Of a stretch of 64,000 nucleotides of DNA, positions 23,297-38,500 are shown one piece after another (the first letter of the stretch is position 1; every line of letters begins with the position of its first letter). The translations under genes were made by a program, and so were the position numbers. This stretch comes from Megascapheus bottae. Lineage: Eukaryota; Chordata; Mammalia; Rodentia; Geomyidae. The notes below the pieces were generated by a model. The model had not been told where the DNA came from. It made no database searches and was given only the letters and a program-made list of their open reading frames with translations. The DNA lies in assembly GCA_024803745.1 (NCBI GenBank), contig JANJXV010000267.1, forward strand, positions 683,001 through 747,000, in the 5' to 3' direction.

Positions 23297-26200
23297 AATC
23301 ATAGAATGGAGGTGTGTGAAGTCACAGAAATGAGGTGTCTGAAGTCAATATGGAAGTGTGTGAAGACAGAATGGAGTTGTGTGAAGTCATAGAATGGAGG
23401 TGTGTGAAGTCACAGAATGGAGGTGTGTGAAGTCACAGAATGGAAGTGTGTGAAGTCAAAATGCAGGTGTGTGAAGTCAGAGAATGGAGGTGTGTGAAGT
23501 CAAAGAATGGACGTGTGTGAAGTCAAAATGTGGTGTGTGAAGTCACAAATGCAGGTGTGTGAAATCACAGAATGGAGGTGTGTGAAGTCAAAATGGAGGT
23601 GTGTGAAGTCAAAGAATGGATTTGTTTGAAGTCATAGAATGGAGGTGTATGAAGTCATGGAATGGAGGTTTGTGAAGTCAAACATTGGAAGTGTGTGAAG
23701 TTACAGAATGGAGGTGTGTGAAGTCATAGAATGGAGGTGTGTGAAGTCATAGAATGGAGGTGTGTGAAGTCATAGATTGGAAGCGTGTGAAGTCACAGAA
23801 TGGAGGTGTGTGAACTCAGAATGGAGGTGTGTGAAGTCACAGAATGGAGGTGTGTGAAGTCATAGAATGGAGAATTGTGAAGTCACAGAATGGAGGTGTG
23901 TGAAATCGTAGAATGGAGGTGTGTGAAGTCAGAGAATCGAAGGGTGTGAAGTCACAGAATGGAGGTGTGTGAAGTCACAGAATTGAGTGTGTGAACTCAC
24001 AATGGAGGTGAGTGAAGTCACAGAATGGAGGTGTGTGAAGTAATAGAATGGAAGTGTGTGAAGTCATAGAATGGAGGTGTGTGATGTCAGAATGGAGGTG
24101 TGTGAAGTCACAGAATGGAGGTATGTGACGTCATAAATGTTGGTGTGTGAAGTCATAGAATGGAGGTGTGAAGTCATAGAATGGAGGTGTGTGAAGTCAC
24201 AGAAGGGAGGTGTGTGAAGTCACAGAAGAGAGTTGTTTGAAGTCACAGTGAAGGTGTGTGAATTCATAGAATGGAGGTGTGTGAAGTCAAAGAACGGAGG
24301 TGTGTGAAGTCATAGAATGGAGGTGTGTGAAATCACAGAATGGAGTTGTGTGTAGTCACAGAGTGGAGGTGTGTAAAGTCACAGAGTGGAGATGTGTGAA
24401 GTCTCAGAATGGAGGTGTGTGAAGTCATAGAATGGAGGTGTTTGAAGTCATAGAATGTTGGTTTTTGAAGACACAGAATGGAGGTGTGTGAAGTCATAGA
24501 ATGGAGGTGTGTGAAGTCAGATTGGAGGTGTGTGATGTAACAGAATGGAGGTGTGTCAACTCAGAAAGGAGGTGTGTGAAGTCATAGAATGGAGTTGTGT
24601 GAAGTCATAGAATGGAGGTGTGCGAAATCATAGAATGGAGGTGTGTGAAGTCAGAGAAATGAGGTGTTTGAAGTCAATATGGAAGTGTGTGAAGACAGAA
24701 TGGAGTTGTGTGAAGTCATAGAATGGAGGTGTGTGAAGTCACAGAATGGAGGTGTGTGAAGTCACAGAATGGAGGTGTGTGAACTCAGAATGGAGGTGTG
24801 TGAATTCACAGAAGGGAGGTTTGTGAAGTCATAGAATGGATGTTTCTGAAGTAAGAATGAATGTGTGTGAAGTCATAGAATGGAGGTGTGTGAAGTCAAA
24901 ATGCAGGTGTGTGAAGTCAAACAATGGAGGTGTGTGAAGTCACAGAATGGAGGTGTGTGAAGTCACAGAATGGAAGTGTGTGAAGTCAAAATGGAGGTGT
25001 TTGAAGTCAGAGAATGGAGGTGTGTGAAGTCAAAGAATGGACGTGTGTGAAGTCAAAATGTGGTGTGTGAAGTCACAAATGCAGGTGTGTGAAATCACAG
25101 AATGGAGGTGTGTGAAGTCAAAATGGAGGTGTGTGAAGTCAAAGAATGGATTTGTTTAAAGTCATAGAATGGAGGTGTATGAAGTCATGGAATGGAGGTT
25201 TCTGAAGTCAAACATTGGAAGTGTGTGATGTTACAGAATGGAGGTGTGTGAAGTCATAGAATGGAGGTGTGTGAAGTCATAGAATGGAGGTGTGTGAAGT
25301 CATAGATTGGAAGCGTGTGAAGTCATAGAATGGAAGTGTGTGAAATCATAGATTGAAGGTGTGTGGAAGTCACAGTATGGAGGTGTGTGAAGTCACAGAA
25401 AGGAGGTGTGTGAAATCACAGAATGGAATTGTGTGAAGTCAAAATGGAGGTGTGTGAAGTCATAGAATAGAGGTGTGTGAAATCAAAGAATGGAGGTTTG
25501 TGAAGTCATAGAATGGATTGTGTGAGAAATCATAGAATGGAGGTGTGTAAAGTCAGAGAGTGGAGGTTTGTGAAGTCACAGAATGGAGTTTTGTGTAAAG
25601 TCACAGAATGGAGGTGTGTGAAGTCACAGAATTCAGGTGTGTGAAGTCAGAATAGAGGTGTGCGAAGTCATAGAATGGAGGTGTGTGAAGTCATAATGGA
25701 GCTGTGTGAAGTCATAGAATGGAAGTGTGTGAAGTCAGAATGGAGGTGTGTAAACTCATAGAATGGGGTGTATGAAGTCACAATGGAGGTGTGGGAAGTC
25801 ACAGAATGGATGTGTAAGAACTTAGAAAGGAGGTGTGTGAAGTCTTAGAATGGAGGTCTGTGAAGTCATAGAATGGAGGTGTGTGAAATCATAGAATGGA
25901 GGTGTGGAATTCACAGAATAGAGGTGTGTGAAGTCAGAATGGAGGTGTGTGAAGTCAGAATGGAGGTGTGTGAATTCAGAGAATGGAGGTGTGTGAAGTC
26001 AAAATGCAGGTGTGTGAACTCATGGAATGGAGGTGTGTGAAGTCAAAAAGTAGGTTTCTGAAGTCATAGAATGGAGGTGTGTGAAGTCATAGAAGGGAGG
26101 TGTGTGAAGTCACAGAATGGAGGTGTGTGATGTCATAGAATGGAGGTGTGTGAAGTCACAGAATGGAGGTTTGTGAAGGCATAGACTGGAGGTGTGTGAA

Positions 26201-29200
26201 GTCATAGAATTGAGGTGTGTGTAGTCACAGAATGTAGGTGTGTGAAGTCACAGTATGGAGGTGTGTGAACTCAGATTTGAGGTGTGTGAAGTCACAGAAT
26301 GGAGGTTTGTGAAGTCACAGAATGGAGGTTTGTGAAGGCATAGAATGGAGGTGTGTGAAGTCATAGAATTGAGGTGTGTGAAGTCACAGAATGTAGGTGT
26401 GTGAAGTCACAGTATGGAGGTGTGTGAACTCAGATTTGAGGTGTGTGAAGTCACGGAATGGAGGTGTGTGAAGTCAAAGAAGGAGGTGTCTGAAGTCAAA
26501 AATGGAGTTGTGTGAAGACACAGAATGGAGGTGTGTGAACTAAGAGAGGAGGTGTGTGAAGTCACAGAATGGAAGTGTGTGAAATCATAGAATGGATGTG
26601 TGTGAAGTCATAGAATGGAGGTGTGTGAAATCAAAGAATGGAGGTATGTGAAGTCATAAAATGGATTGTGTGAGAAATCATAGAATGGAGGTGTGTGAAG
26701 TCACAGAATGGAGGTGTGTAAACTCACAGAGTGGAGGTGTGTGAAGTCACAGAATGGAGATTTGTGTGAAGTCACAGAATGGAGGTGTGTGAAGTCAGAA
26801 TAGAGGTGTGCGAAGTCATAGAATGGAGGTGTGTGAAGTCAGAATGGAGCTGTATGAAGTCATAGAATTGAAGTGTGTGAAGTCAGAATGGAGGTGTGTA
26901 AACTCATAGAATGGAGGTGTATGAAGTCACAATGGAGGTGTGGGAAGTCACAGAATGGATGTGTAAGAACTCAGAAAGGAGGTGTGTGAAGTCTTAGAAT
27001 GGAGGTATCTGAAGTCATAGAATGGATGTGTGTGAAATCATAGAATGGAGGTGTGTGAATTCACAGAATTGAGGTGTGTGAAGTCACAATGGAGGTGTGT
27101 GAAGTCAGAATGGAGGTGTGTGAATTCAGAGAATGGAGGTGTGTGAAGTCAAAATGCAGGTGTGTGAACTCATAGAATGGAGGTGTGTGAAGTCACAATG
27201 TAGGTTTCTGAAGTCATAGAATGGAGGTTTGTGAAGTCATAGAATGGAGGAGTGTGAAGTCACAGAATGGAGGTGTGTGATGTCATAGAATGGAGGTGTG
27301 TGAATTCACAGAATGGAGGTTTGTGAAGGCATAGAATGGAGGTGTGTGAAGTCACAGAATGGAGGTGTGTAAAGTCACAGAGTGGAGGTGTGTGAAGTCA
27401 CAGAAAGGAGTTTTGTGTGAAGTCACAGAATGGAGGTGTGTGAAGTCACAGAATGCAGGTGTGTGAAGTCAGAATAGTGGTGTGCGAAGTAATAGAATGG
27501 AGGTGTGTGAAGTCATAATGGAGCTGTGTGAAGTCATAGAATTGAAGTGTGTGAAGTCAGAATGGAGGTGTGTAAACTCATAGAATGGAGGTGTATGAAG
27601 TCACAATGGAGGTGTGAGAAGTCACAGAATGGATGTGTAAGAACTCAGAAAGGAGGTGTGTGAAGTCTTAGAATGGAGGTCTGTGAAGTCATAGAATGGA
27701 TGTGTGTGAAATCATAGGATGGAGGTGTGTGAATTCACAGAATTGAGGTGTGTGAAGTCAGAATGGAGGTGTGTGAAGTCAGAATGGAGGTGTGTGAATT
27801 CAGAGAATGGAGGTGTGTGAAGTCAAAATGCAGGTGTGTAAACTCATAGAATGGAGGTGTGTGAAGTCACAAAGTAGGTTTCTGAAGTCATAGAATGGTG
27901 GTGTGTGAAGTCATAGAATGGAGGTGTGTGAAGTCACAGAATGGAGGTGTGTGATGTCACAGAATGGAGGTGTGTGAAGTCACAGAATGGAGGTTTGTGA
28001 AGGCATAGAATGGAGGTGTGTGAAGTCATAGAATGGAGGTGTGTGAAGTCACAGAATGGAGGTGTGTGAAGTCACAGAATGGAGGTGTGTGAAGTCACAG
28101 TATGGAGGTGTGTGAACTCAGATTTGAGGTGTGTGAAGTCACAGAATGGAGGTGTGTGAAGTCAAAGAGGGAGGTGTCTGAAGTCACAAAATGGAGGTGT
28201 GTGAAGACAGAGAATGGAGGTGTGTGAACTCAGAGAGGAAGTGTGTTAAGTCACAGAATGGAGGTGTGTGAAGTCATAGAATGGAAGTGTGTGAAGTCAT
28301 AGAATGGAGGTGTGTGAAGTCAGAATGGAGGTGTCTGAAGTCACAGAATGGAGGTGTGTGCAGAATAGAGGTGTGTGAAGTCACAGAATGGAGGTTTGTG
28401 AAGTCAAAGAATGGAGGTGTGGGAAATCATAGAATGGAAGTGTGTGAAGTCACAGAATTGAGGTGTGTGAAGTCAGCATGGAGGTGTGTGTATTCAGAAT
28501 GGAGGTGTGTGAAGTCAGAGACTGGAGTTGTGTGAAGTCACAATGCAGGTGTGCGAAGTCACAGAATGGACGTGTGTGAAATCACAGAATGGAGGTGTGT
28601 GAACTCAGAATGGAGGTGTGTGAAGTCACAGAATGGACGTGTGTGAAGTCATAGAATGGAGATGTGTGAAGTCACAGAATGGAGGTGTGTGAAATCGTGG
28701 AATGGAGGTGTGTGAAGTCAGAGAATCGAGGTGTGTGAAGTCACAGAATGGAGGTGTGTGAAGTCACAGAATGGAGGTGTGTGAACTCACAATGGAGGTG
28801 AGTGAAGTCACAGAATGGAGGTGTGTGAAGTAATAGAATGGAAGTGTGTGAAGTCATAGAATGTAGGTGTGTGATGTCAGAATGGAGGGGTGTGAAGTCA
28901 CAGAATGGAGGTATGTGACGTCATAAATGTTGGTGTGTGATGTCATAGAATGGAGGTGTGTGAAGTCATAGAATGGAGTTGTGTGAAGTCTTAGAATGGA
29001 GGTGTGTGAAGTCACAGAAGGCAGGTGTGTGAAGTCACAGAATGGAGTTGTGTGAAGTCACAATGGAGGTGTGTGAAGTCATAGAATGGAGGTGAGTGAA
29101 ATCAAAGAATGGAAGTTTGTTAAGTCATAGAATGGAAAGTGTGAAAAATCATAGAATGGAGGTGGGTGAAGTCACAGAATTGAGGTGTGTAAAGTCACAG

Positions 29201-32200
29201 AGTGGAGGTGTGTGAAGTCACAGGATGGAGTTGTGTGTGAAGTCATAGAATGGAGGTGTGTGAAGTCACACAATGGAGGTATGTGACGTCATAAATGTTG
29301 GTGTGTGAAGTCATAGAATGGAGGTGTGAAGTCATAGAATGGAGGTGTGTGAAGTCATAGAATGGAGGTTTGTGAAGTCACAGAAGTCAGGTGTGTGAAG
29401 TCACAGAATACAGTTGTGTGAAGTCATGGAATGGAGGTGTGTGAAGTCAGAATGCAGTTGTGTGAAGTCATAGAATGGAGGTGAGTGAAGTCATATAATG
29501 GAGGTGTGTGAAGTCATAGATTGGAATTGTGTGAAGTCATAGAATGGAGGTGCGTGAAGTCATAGATTGAAGGTGTGTGGAAGTCATAGTATGGAGGTGT
29601 GTGAAGTCACAGAAAGGAGGTGTGTGAAGTCACAGAATGGAGGTGTGTGAAGTCAAAATGGAGGTGTGTGAAGTCAAAGAATGGAGGTGTGTGAAGTCAT
29701 AGAATGGAGGTGCATGAAGTCATGGAATGGAGGTTTGTGAAGTCAAACACTGGAAGTGTGTGAAGTTAGAGAATGGAGGTGTGTGAAGTCACAGAATGGA
29801 TGTGGGTGAAGTCATAGAATGGAGGAGTGTGAAGTCAGAATGGAGATGTGTGAAGTCACATAATGGAGGTGTGTGAAGTCATAGTATGTTGGTGTGTGAA
29901 GTCATAGAATGGAGGTGTATGAAGTCATAGAATGGAGGTGTGTGAAGTCAGAATGCAGGTGTGTGAAGTCATAGAATGGAGTTGTGTGAAGTCATAGAAT
30001 GGAGGTGTGTGAAGTCATAGATTGGAAGTGTGTGAAGTCATAGAATGGAGGTGTGTGAAGTCACAGAAGGGAGGTGTGTGAAGTCACAGAATCGAGTTGT
30101 CTGAAGTCACATTGGAGGTGTGTGAAGTCATAGAATGGAGTTGTGTGAAGTCAGAATAGAGGTGTGTGAACTCATAGAATGGAGGTGTGTGAAGTCATAG
30201 ATGGGAAGTGTGTGAAGTCATAGAATGGAGTTCGGTGAAGTCAGAATAGAGGTGTGCGAAGTCATAGAATGGAGATGTGTGAAGTCAGAATGGAGGTGTG
30301 TGAACTCATAGAATGGAGGTGTATGAAGTCACAATGGAGGTGTGTGAAGTCATAGAATGGGGGTTTTTGCAGTCACAGAATGAGGTGTGTGAAGTCATAG
30401 AATGGAGGTGTGGGAAGTAAAAACGGAGTTTGTGGAAAGTCACAGAATGGATGTTGCTGAAGTAAGAATTAAGGTGTGTTAAGTCATAGAATGGAGGTGT
30501 CTGAAGTCATAGAATGGATGTTGCTGAAGTAAGAATGGAGGTGTGTGAACTCATAGAATGGACGTGTGTGAACTCATAGAATGGAGGTGTGTGAATTCAT
30601 GGAACGGAGGTGTGTGAAGTCAAAGAATGGAGGTGTATGATGTCAAACAATGGAAGTGTGTGAAGTGATAGAATGGAGGTGTGTGAAGTCTTAGAATGAA
30701 GGTGTGTGAAGTCATAGACTGGAGGTGTGTGAAGTCACAGAAGGGAGGTGTGTGAAGTTACAGAATGGAGGTGTGTAAAGTCACAGAGTGGAGGTGTGTG
30801 AAGGCACAGAATGGAGGGGAGTGAAGTTAAAGAATGGAGGTATGTGAAGTCACAGAATGGAGGGGTGTGAAGTCAGAATTGAGGTGTTCGAAGTCATAGA
30901 ATGGAGGTGTGTGAAGTCAGAAAGGAGCTGTGTGAACTCATAGAATGGAGGTGTGTGAAGTCACAATGGAGATGTGTGAAGTCATAGAATGGTGGTTTTT
31001 GAAGTCACAGAATGGAGGTGTGTGAAGTCATAGAATGGAGGTGTGTGGAGTCAGATTGGAGGTAAGTGAAGTCACAGAATGGAGGTGTGTCAACTCAGAA
31101 AGGAGGTATGTGAAGTCATAGAATGGAGTTATGTGAAGTCAAAGAATGGAGGTGTGGGAAATCATAGAATGGAGGTGTGTGAAGTCACAGAATTGAGGTG
31201 TATGAAGTCAGAATGGAGGTGTGTGAATTCAGAATGGAGGTGTGTGGAGTCATAGAATGGAGGTGTGTGAAGTCATGGAATGGAGGTGTGTGAAATCCAA
31301 GAATGGAGGTGTGTGAAATCAAACATTGCAGGTGTATGAAGTCACAGAATGGAGATGTGTGAAGTCACAGAATGGAAGTGTGTGAAGTCAAAATTGAGGT
31401 GTGTGAAGTCAGAGAATGGAGGTGTGTGAAGTCACAGAAAATAGGTGTGTGAAGTCAAAATGGAGGTGTGTGAACTCATAGAATAGAGGTGTGTGACCTC
31501 ATAGAATGGAGGTGTGTGAAGTCATGGAATTGAGATGTGTGAAATCCAAGAATGGAGGTGTGTGAAATCAAACAATGGAGGTGTATGAAGTCACAGAAAG
31601 GAGATGTGTGAAGTCACAGAATGGAAGTGTGTGAAGTCAAAATTGAGGTGTGTGAAGTCACAGAATGGAGGTGTGTGAAGTCAAAATTTTGATGTGTGAA
31701 GTCACAAACGGAGGTGTGTGAAGTCACAGAATTGTGGTGTGTGAAGTCAAAATGGAGGTGTGTGAAGTCAAAGAAAGGAGGTGTGTGAAGTCATAGAATG
31801 GAGGTGTATGAAGTCATGGAATTGAGGTTTCTGAAGTCATAGAATGGAGATTTGTGAAGTCATTGAATGGATGTGTGTGAAGTCAGAATGGAGATATGTG
31901 AAGTCACAGAATGGAGGTGTGTGAAGTCAAAGAATGTTGGTGTGTGAAGTCATAGAATGGAGGTGTATGAAGTCATGGAATGGAGGTGTGTGAAGTCAGA
32001 ATGCACGTGTGTGAAGTCATAGGATGGAGTTGTGGGAAGTCATAGAATGGAGGTGTGTGAAGTCACAAAATGGAGGTGTGTGAAGTCATAGAATGGAAGT
32101 GTGTGAAGTCATAGAATGGAGGTGTGTGAAGTCTTAGAATGGAGGTGTGTGAAGTCTTAGAATGGAGGTGTGTGAAGTCATAGAATGGAGGTGTGTGAAG

Positions 32201-32539
32201 TCACAGAATGAAGGTGTGTGAAGTCATAGAATGGAGGTGTCTGAAGTCATAGAACGGATGTTGCTGAAGTAAGAATGGAGGTGTGTGAACTCATAGAATG
32301 GAGGTGTGTGAATTCATGGAACGGAGGTGTGTGAAGTCAAAGAATGGAGGTGTGTGAAGTCACAGAAGAGAGGTGTGTGAAGTCAGCGCATCGAGGTGTG
32401 TGAATTCACAGAATGGAGGTGTGTGAAGTCACAGAATGGAGGTGGGTGAACTCACAATGGAGGTGAGTGAAGTCACAGAATGGAGGTGTGTGAAGTCATA
32501 GAATGGAAGTGTGTGAAGTCATAGAATGGAGGTGTGTGA
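23297..32539 (+). repeat. Giant higher-order repeat copy R2 (9,243 bp, two deletions)
   Basis: R2 matches R1 at an offset of 9,220 bp, changing to 9,243 bp after about 16,910 because R2 has one more 23-mer there. It lacks the ~564-bp segment present in R1, R4 and R5; the junction, at about 23296/23297, is the same as in R3. Near 23,435 it also lacks 201 bp relative to R3 (178 bp relative to R1). That removes the stretch corresponding to 14086-14210 and explains why the landmark at 14086 has no counterpart here. CRE palindromes start at 24126, 28916 and 29284. Confidence 0.9.
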
Positions 32540-35500
32540 AATCATAGAATGGAGGTGTGTGAAGTCACAGAAATGAGGTGTCTGAAGTCAATATGGAAGT
32601 GTGTGAAGACAGAATGGAGTTGTGTGAAGTCATAGAATGGAGGTGTGTGAAGTCACAGAATGGAGGTGTGTGAAGTCACAGAATGGAGGTGTGTGAACTC
32701 AGAATGGAGGTGTGTGAATTCACAGAAGAGAGGTTTGTGAAGTCATAGAATGGATGTTTCTGAAGTAAGAATGAATGTGTGTGAAGTCATAGAATGGAGG
32801 TGTGTGAAGTCAAAATGCAGGTGTGTGAAGTCAAACAATGGATGTGTGTTAAGTCACAGAATGGAGGTGTGTGAAGTCACAGAATGGAAGTGTGTGAAGT
32901 CAAAATGCAGGTGTTTGAAGTCAGAGAATGGAGGTGTGTGAAGTCAAAGAATGGACGTGTGTGAAGTCAAAATGTGGTGTGTGAAGTCACAAATGCAGGT
33001 GTGTGAAATCACAGAATGGAGGTGTGTGAAGTCAAAATGGAGGTGTGTGAAGTCAAAGAATGGATTTGTTTGAAGTCATAGAATGGAGGTGTATGAAGTC
33101 ATGGAATGGAGGTTTGTGAAGTCAAACATTGGAAGTGTGTGAAGTTACAGAATGGAGGTGTGTGAAGTCATAGAATGGAGGTGTGTGAAGTCATAGAATG
33201 GAGGTGTGTGAAGTCATAGATTGGAAGCGTGTGAAGTCACAGAATGGAGGTGTGTGAACTCAGAATGGAGGTGTGTGAAGTCACAGAATGGAGGTGTGTG
33301 AAGTCATAGAATGGAGAATTGTGAAGTCACAGAATGGAGGTGTGTGAAATCGTAGAATGGAGGTGTGTGAAGTCAGAGAATCGAAGGGTGTGAAGTCACA
33401 GAATGGAGGTGTGTGAAGTCACAGAATTGAGTGTGTGAACTCACAATGGAGGTGAGTGAAGTCACAGAATGGAGGTGTGTGAAGTAATAGAATGGAAGTG
33501 TGTGAAGTCATAGAATGGAGGTGTGTGATGTCAGAATGGAGGTGTGTGAAGTCACAGAATGGAGGTATGTGACGTCATAAATGTTGGTGTGTGAAGTCAT
33601 AGAATGGAGGTGTGAAGTCATAGAATGGAGGTGTGTGAAGTCACAGAAGGGAGGTGTGTGAAGTCACAGAAGAGAGTTGTTTGAAGTCACAGTGAAGGTG
33701 TGTGAATTCATAGAATGGAGGTGTGTGAAGTCAAAGAACGGAGGTGTGTGAAGTCATAGAATGGAGGTGTGTGAAATCACAGAATGGAGTTGTGTGTAGT
33801 CACAGAGTGGAGGTGTGTAAAGTCACAGAGTGGAGATGTGTGAAGTCTCAGAATGGAGGTGTGTGAAGTCATAGAATGGAGGTGTTTGAAGTCATAGAAT
33901 GTTGGTTTTTGAAGACACAGAATGGAGGTGTGTGAAGTCATAGAATGGAGGTGTGTGAAGTCAGATTGGAGGTGTGTGATGTAACAGAATGGAGGTGTGT
34001 CAACTCAGAAAGGAGGTGTGTGAAGTCATAGAATGGAGTTGTGTGAAGTCATAGAATGGAGGTGTGCGAAATCATAGAATGGAGGTGTGTGAAGTCAGAG
34101 AAATGAGGTGTTTGAAGTCAATATGGAAGTGTGTGAAGACAGAATGGAGTTGTGTGAAGTCATAGAATGGAGGTGTGTGAAGTCACAGAATGGAGGTGTG
34201 TGAAGTCACAGAATGGAGGTGTGTGAACTCAGAATGGAGGTGTGTGAATTCACAGAAGGGAGGTTTGTGAAGTCATAGAATGGATGTTTCTGAAGTAAGA
34301 ATGAATGTGTGTGAAGTCATAGAATGGAGGTGTGTGAAGTCAAAATGCAGGTGTGTGAAGTCAAACAATGGAGGTGTGTGAAGTCACAGAATGGAGGTGT
34401 GTGAAGTCACAGAATGGAAGTGTGTGAAGTCAAAATGGAGGTGTTTGAAGTCAGAGAATGGAGGTGTGTGAAGTCAAAGAATGGACGTGTGTGAAGTCAA
34501 AATGTGGTGTGTGAAGTCACAAATGCAGGTGTGTGAAATCACAGAATGGAGGTGTGTGAAGTCAAAATGGAGGTGTGTGAAGTCAAAGAATGGATTTGTT
34601 TAAAGTCATAGAATGGAGGTGTATGAAGTCATGGAATGGAGGTTTCTGAAGTCAAACATTGGAAGTGTGTGATGTTACAGAATGGAGGTGTGTGAAGTCA
34701 TAGAATGGAGGTGTGTGAAGTCATAGAATGGAGGTGTGTGAAGTCATAGATTGGAAGCGTGTGAAGTCATAGAATGGAAGTGTGTGAAATCATAGATTGA
34801 AGGTGTGTGGAAGTCACAGTATGGAGGTGTGTGAAGTCACAGAAAGGAGGTGTGTGAAATCACAGAATGGAATTGTGTGAAGTCAAAATGGAGGTGTGTG
34901 AAGTCATAGAATAGAGGTGTGTGAAATCAAAGAATGGAGGTTTGTGAAGTCATAGAATGGATTGTGTGAGAAATCATAGAATGGAGGTGTGTAAAGTCAG
35001 AGAGTGGAGGTTTGTGAAGTCACAGAATGGAGTTTTGTGTAAAGTCACAGAATGGAGGTGTGTGAAGTCACAGAATTCAGGTGTGTGAAGTCAGAATAGA
35101 GGTGTGCGAAGTCATAGAATGGAGGTGTGTGAAGTCATAATGGAGCTGTGTGAAGTCATAGAATGGAAGTGTGTGAAGTCAGAATGGAGGTGTGTAAACT
35201 CATAGAATGGGGTGTATGAAGTCACAATGGAGGTGTGGGAAGTCACAGAATGGATGTGTAAGAACTTAGAAAGGAGGTGTGTGAAGTCTTAGAATGGAGG
35301 TCTGTGAAGTCATAGAATGGAGGTGTGTGAAATCATAGAATGGAGGTGTGGAATTCACAGAATAGAGGTGTGTGAAGTCAGAATGGAGGTGTGTGAAGTC
35401 AGAATGGAGGTGTGTGAATTCAGAGAATGGAGGTGTGTGAAGTCAAAATGCAGGTGTGTGAACTCATGGAATGGAGGTGTGTGAAGTCAAAAAGTAGGTT

Positions 35501-38500
35501 TCTGAAGTCATAGAATGGAGGTGTGTGAAGTCATAGAAGGGAGGTGTGTGAAGTCACAGAATGGAGGTGTGTGATGTCATAGAATGGAGGTGTGTGAAGT
35601 CACAGAATGGAGGTTTGTGAAGGCATAGACTGGAGGTGTGTGAAGTCATAGAATTGAGGTGTGTGTAGTCACAGAATGTAGGTGTGTGAAGTCACAGTAT
35701 GGAGGTGTGTGAACTCAGATTTGAGGTGTGTGAAGTCACAGAATGGAGGTTTGTGAAGTCACAGAATGGAGGTTTGTGAAGGCATAGAATGGAGGTGTGT
35801 GAAGTCATAGAATTGAGGTGTGTGAAGTCACAGAATGTAGGTGTGTGAAGTCACAGTATGGAGGTGTGTGAACTCAGATTTGAGGTGTGTGAAGTCACGG
35901 AATGGAGGTGTGTGAAGTCAAAGAAGGAGGTGTCTGAAGTCAAAAATGGAGTTGTGTGAAGACACAGAATGGAGGTGTGTGAACTAAGAGAGGAGGTGTG
36001 TGAAGTCACAGAATGGAAGTGTGTGAAATCATAGAATGGATGTGTGTGAAGTCATAGAATGGAGGTGTGTGAAATCAAAGAATGGAGGTATGTGAAGTCA
36101 TAAAATGGATTGTGTGAGAAATCATAGAATGGAGGTGTGTGAAGTCACAGAATGGAGGTGTGTAAACTCACAGAGTGGAGGTGTGTGAAGTCACAGAATG
36201 GAGATTTGTGTGAAGTCACAGAATGGAGGTGTGTGAAGTCAGAATAGAGGTGTGCGAAGTCATAGAATGGAGGTGTGTGAAGTCAGAATGGAGCTGTATG
36301 AAGTCATAGAATTGAAGTGTGTGAAGTCAGAATGGAGGTGTGTAAACTCATAGAATGGAGGTGTATGAAGTCACAATGGAGGTGTGGGAAGTCACAGAAT
36401 GGATGTGTAAGAACTCAGAAAGGAGGTGTGTGAAGTCTTAGAATGGAGGTATCTGAAGTCATAGAATGGATGTGTGTGAAATCATAGAATGGAGGTGTGT
36501 GAATTCACAGAATTGAGGTGTGTGAAGTCACAATGGAGGTGTGTGAAGTCAGAATGGAGGTGTGTGAATTCAGAGAATGGAGGTGTGTGAAGTCAAAATG
36601 CAGGTGTGTGAACTCATAGAATGGAGGTGTGTGAAGTCACAATGTAGGTTTCTGAAGTCATAGAATGGAGGTTTGTGAAGTCATAGAATGGAGGAGTGTG
36701 AAGTCACAGAATGGAGGTGTGTGATGTCATAGAATGGAGGTGTGTGAATTCACAGAATGGAGGTTTGTGAAGGCATAGAATGGAGGTGTGTGAAGTCACA
36801 GAATGGAGGTGTGTAAAGTCACAGAGTGGAGGTGTGTGAAGTCACAGAAAGGAGTTTTGTGTGAAGTCACAGAATGGAGGTGTGTGAAGTCACAGAATGC
36901 AGGTGTGTGAAGTCAGAATAGTGGTGTGCGAAGTCATAGAATGGAGGTGTGTGAAGTCATAATGGAGCTGTGTGAAGTCATAGAATTGAAGTGTGTGAAG
37001 TCAGAATGGAGGTGTGTAAACTCATAGAATGGAGGTGTATGAAGTCACAATGGAGGTGTGAGAAGTCACAGAATGGATGTGTAAGAACTCAGAAAGGAGG
37101 TGTGTGAAGTCTTAGAATGGAGGTCTGTGAAGTCATAGAATGGATGTGTGTGAAATCATAGGATGGAGGTGTGTGAATTCACAGAATTGAGGTGTGTGAA
37201 GTCAGAATGGAGGTGTGTGAAGTCAGAATGGAGGTGTGTGAATTCAGAGAATGGAGGTGTGTGAAGTCAAAATGCAGGTGTGTAAACTCATAGAATGGAG
37301 GTGTGTGAAGTCACAAAGTAGGTTTCTGAAGTCATAGAATGGTGGTGTGTGAAGTCATAGAATGGAGGTGTGTGAAGTCACAGAATGGAGGTGTGTGATG
37401 TCACAGAATGGAGGTGTGTGAAGTCACAGAATGGAGGTTTGTGAAGGCATAGAATGGAGGTGTGTGAAGTCATAGAATGGAGGTGTGTGAAGTCACAGAA
37501 TGGAGGTGTGTGAAGTCACAGAATGGAGGTGTGTGAAGTCACAGTATGGAGGTGTGTGAACTCAGATTTGAGGTGTGTGAAGTCACAGAATGGAGGTGTG
37601 TGAAGTCAAAGAGGGAGGTGTCTGAAGTCACAAAATGGAGGTGTGTGAAGACAGAGAATGGAGGTGTGTGAACTCAGAGAGGAAGTGTGTTAAGTCACAG
37701 AATGGAGGTGTGTGAAGTCATAGAATGGAAGTGTGTGAAGTCATAGAATGGAGGTGTGTGAAGTCAGAATGGAGGTGTCTGAAGTCACAGAATGGAGGTG
37801 TGTGCAGAATAGAGGTGTGTGAAGTCACAGAATGGAGGTTTGTGAAGTCAAAGAATGGAGGTGTGGGAAATCATAGAATGGAAGTGTGTGAAGTCACAGA
37901 ATTGAGGTGTGTGAAGTCAGCATGGAGGTGTGTGTATTCAGAATGGAGGTGTGTGAAGTCAGAGACTGGAGTTGTGTGAAGTCACAATGCAGGTGTGCGA
38001 AGTCACAGAATGGACGTGTGTGAAATCACAGAATGGAGGTGTGTGAACTCAGAATGGAGGTGTGTGAAGTCACAGAATGGACGTGTGTGAAGTCATAGAA
38101 TGGAGATGTGTGAAGTCACAGAATGGAGGTGTGTGAAATCGTGGAATGGAGGTGTGTGAAGTCAGAGAATCGAGGTGTGTGAAGTCACAGAATGGAGGTG
38201 TGTGAAGTCACAGAATGGAGGTGTGTGAACTCACAATGGAGGTGAGTGAAGTCACAGAATGGAGGTGTGTGAAGTAATAGAATGGAAGTGTGTGAAGTCA
38301 TAGAATGTAGGTGTGTGATGTCAGAATGGAGGGGTGTGAAGTCACAGAATGGAGGTATGTGACGTCATAAATGTTGGTGTGTGATGTCATAGAATGGAGG
38401 TGTGTGAAGTCATAGAATGGAGTTGTGTGAAGTCTTAGAATGGAGGTGTGTGAAGTCACAGAAGGCAGGTGTGTGAAGTCACAGAATGGAGTTGTGTGAA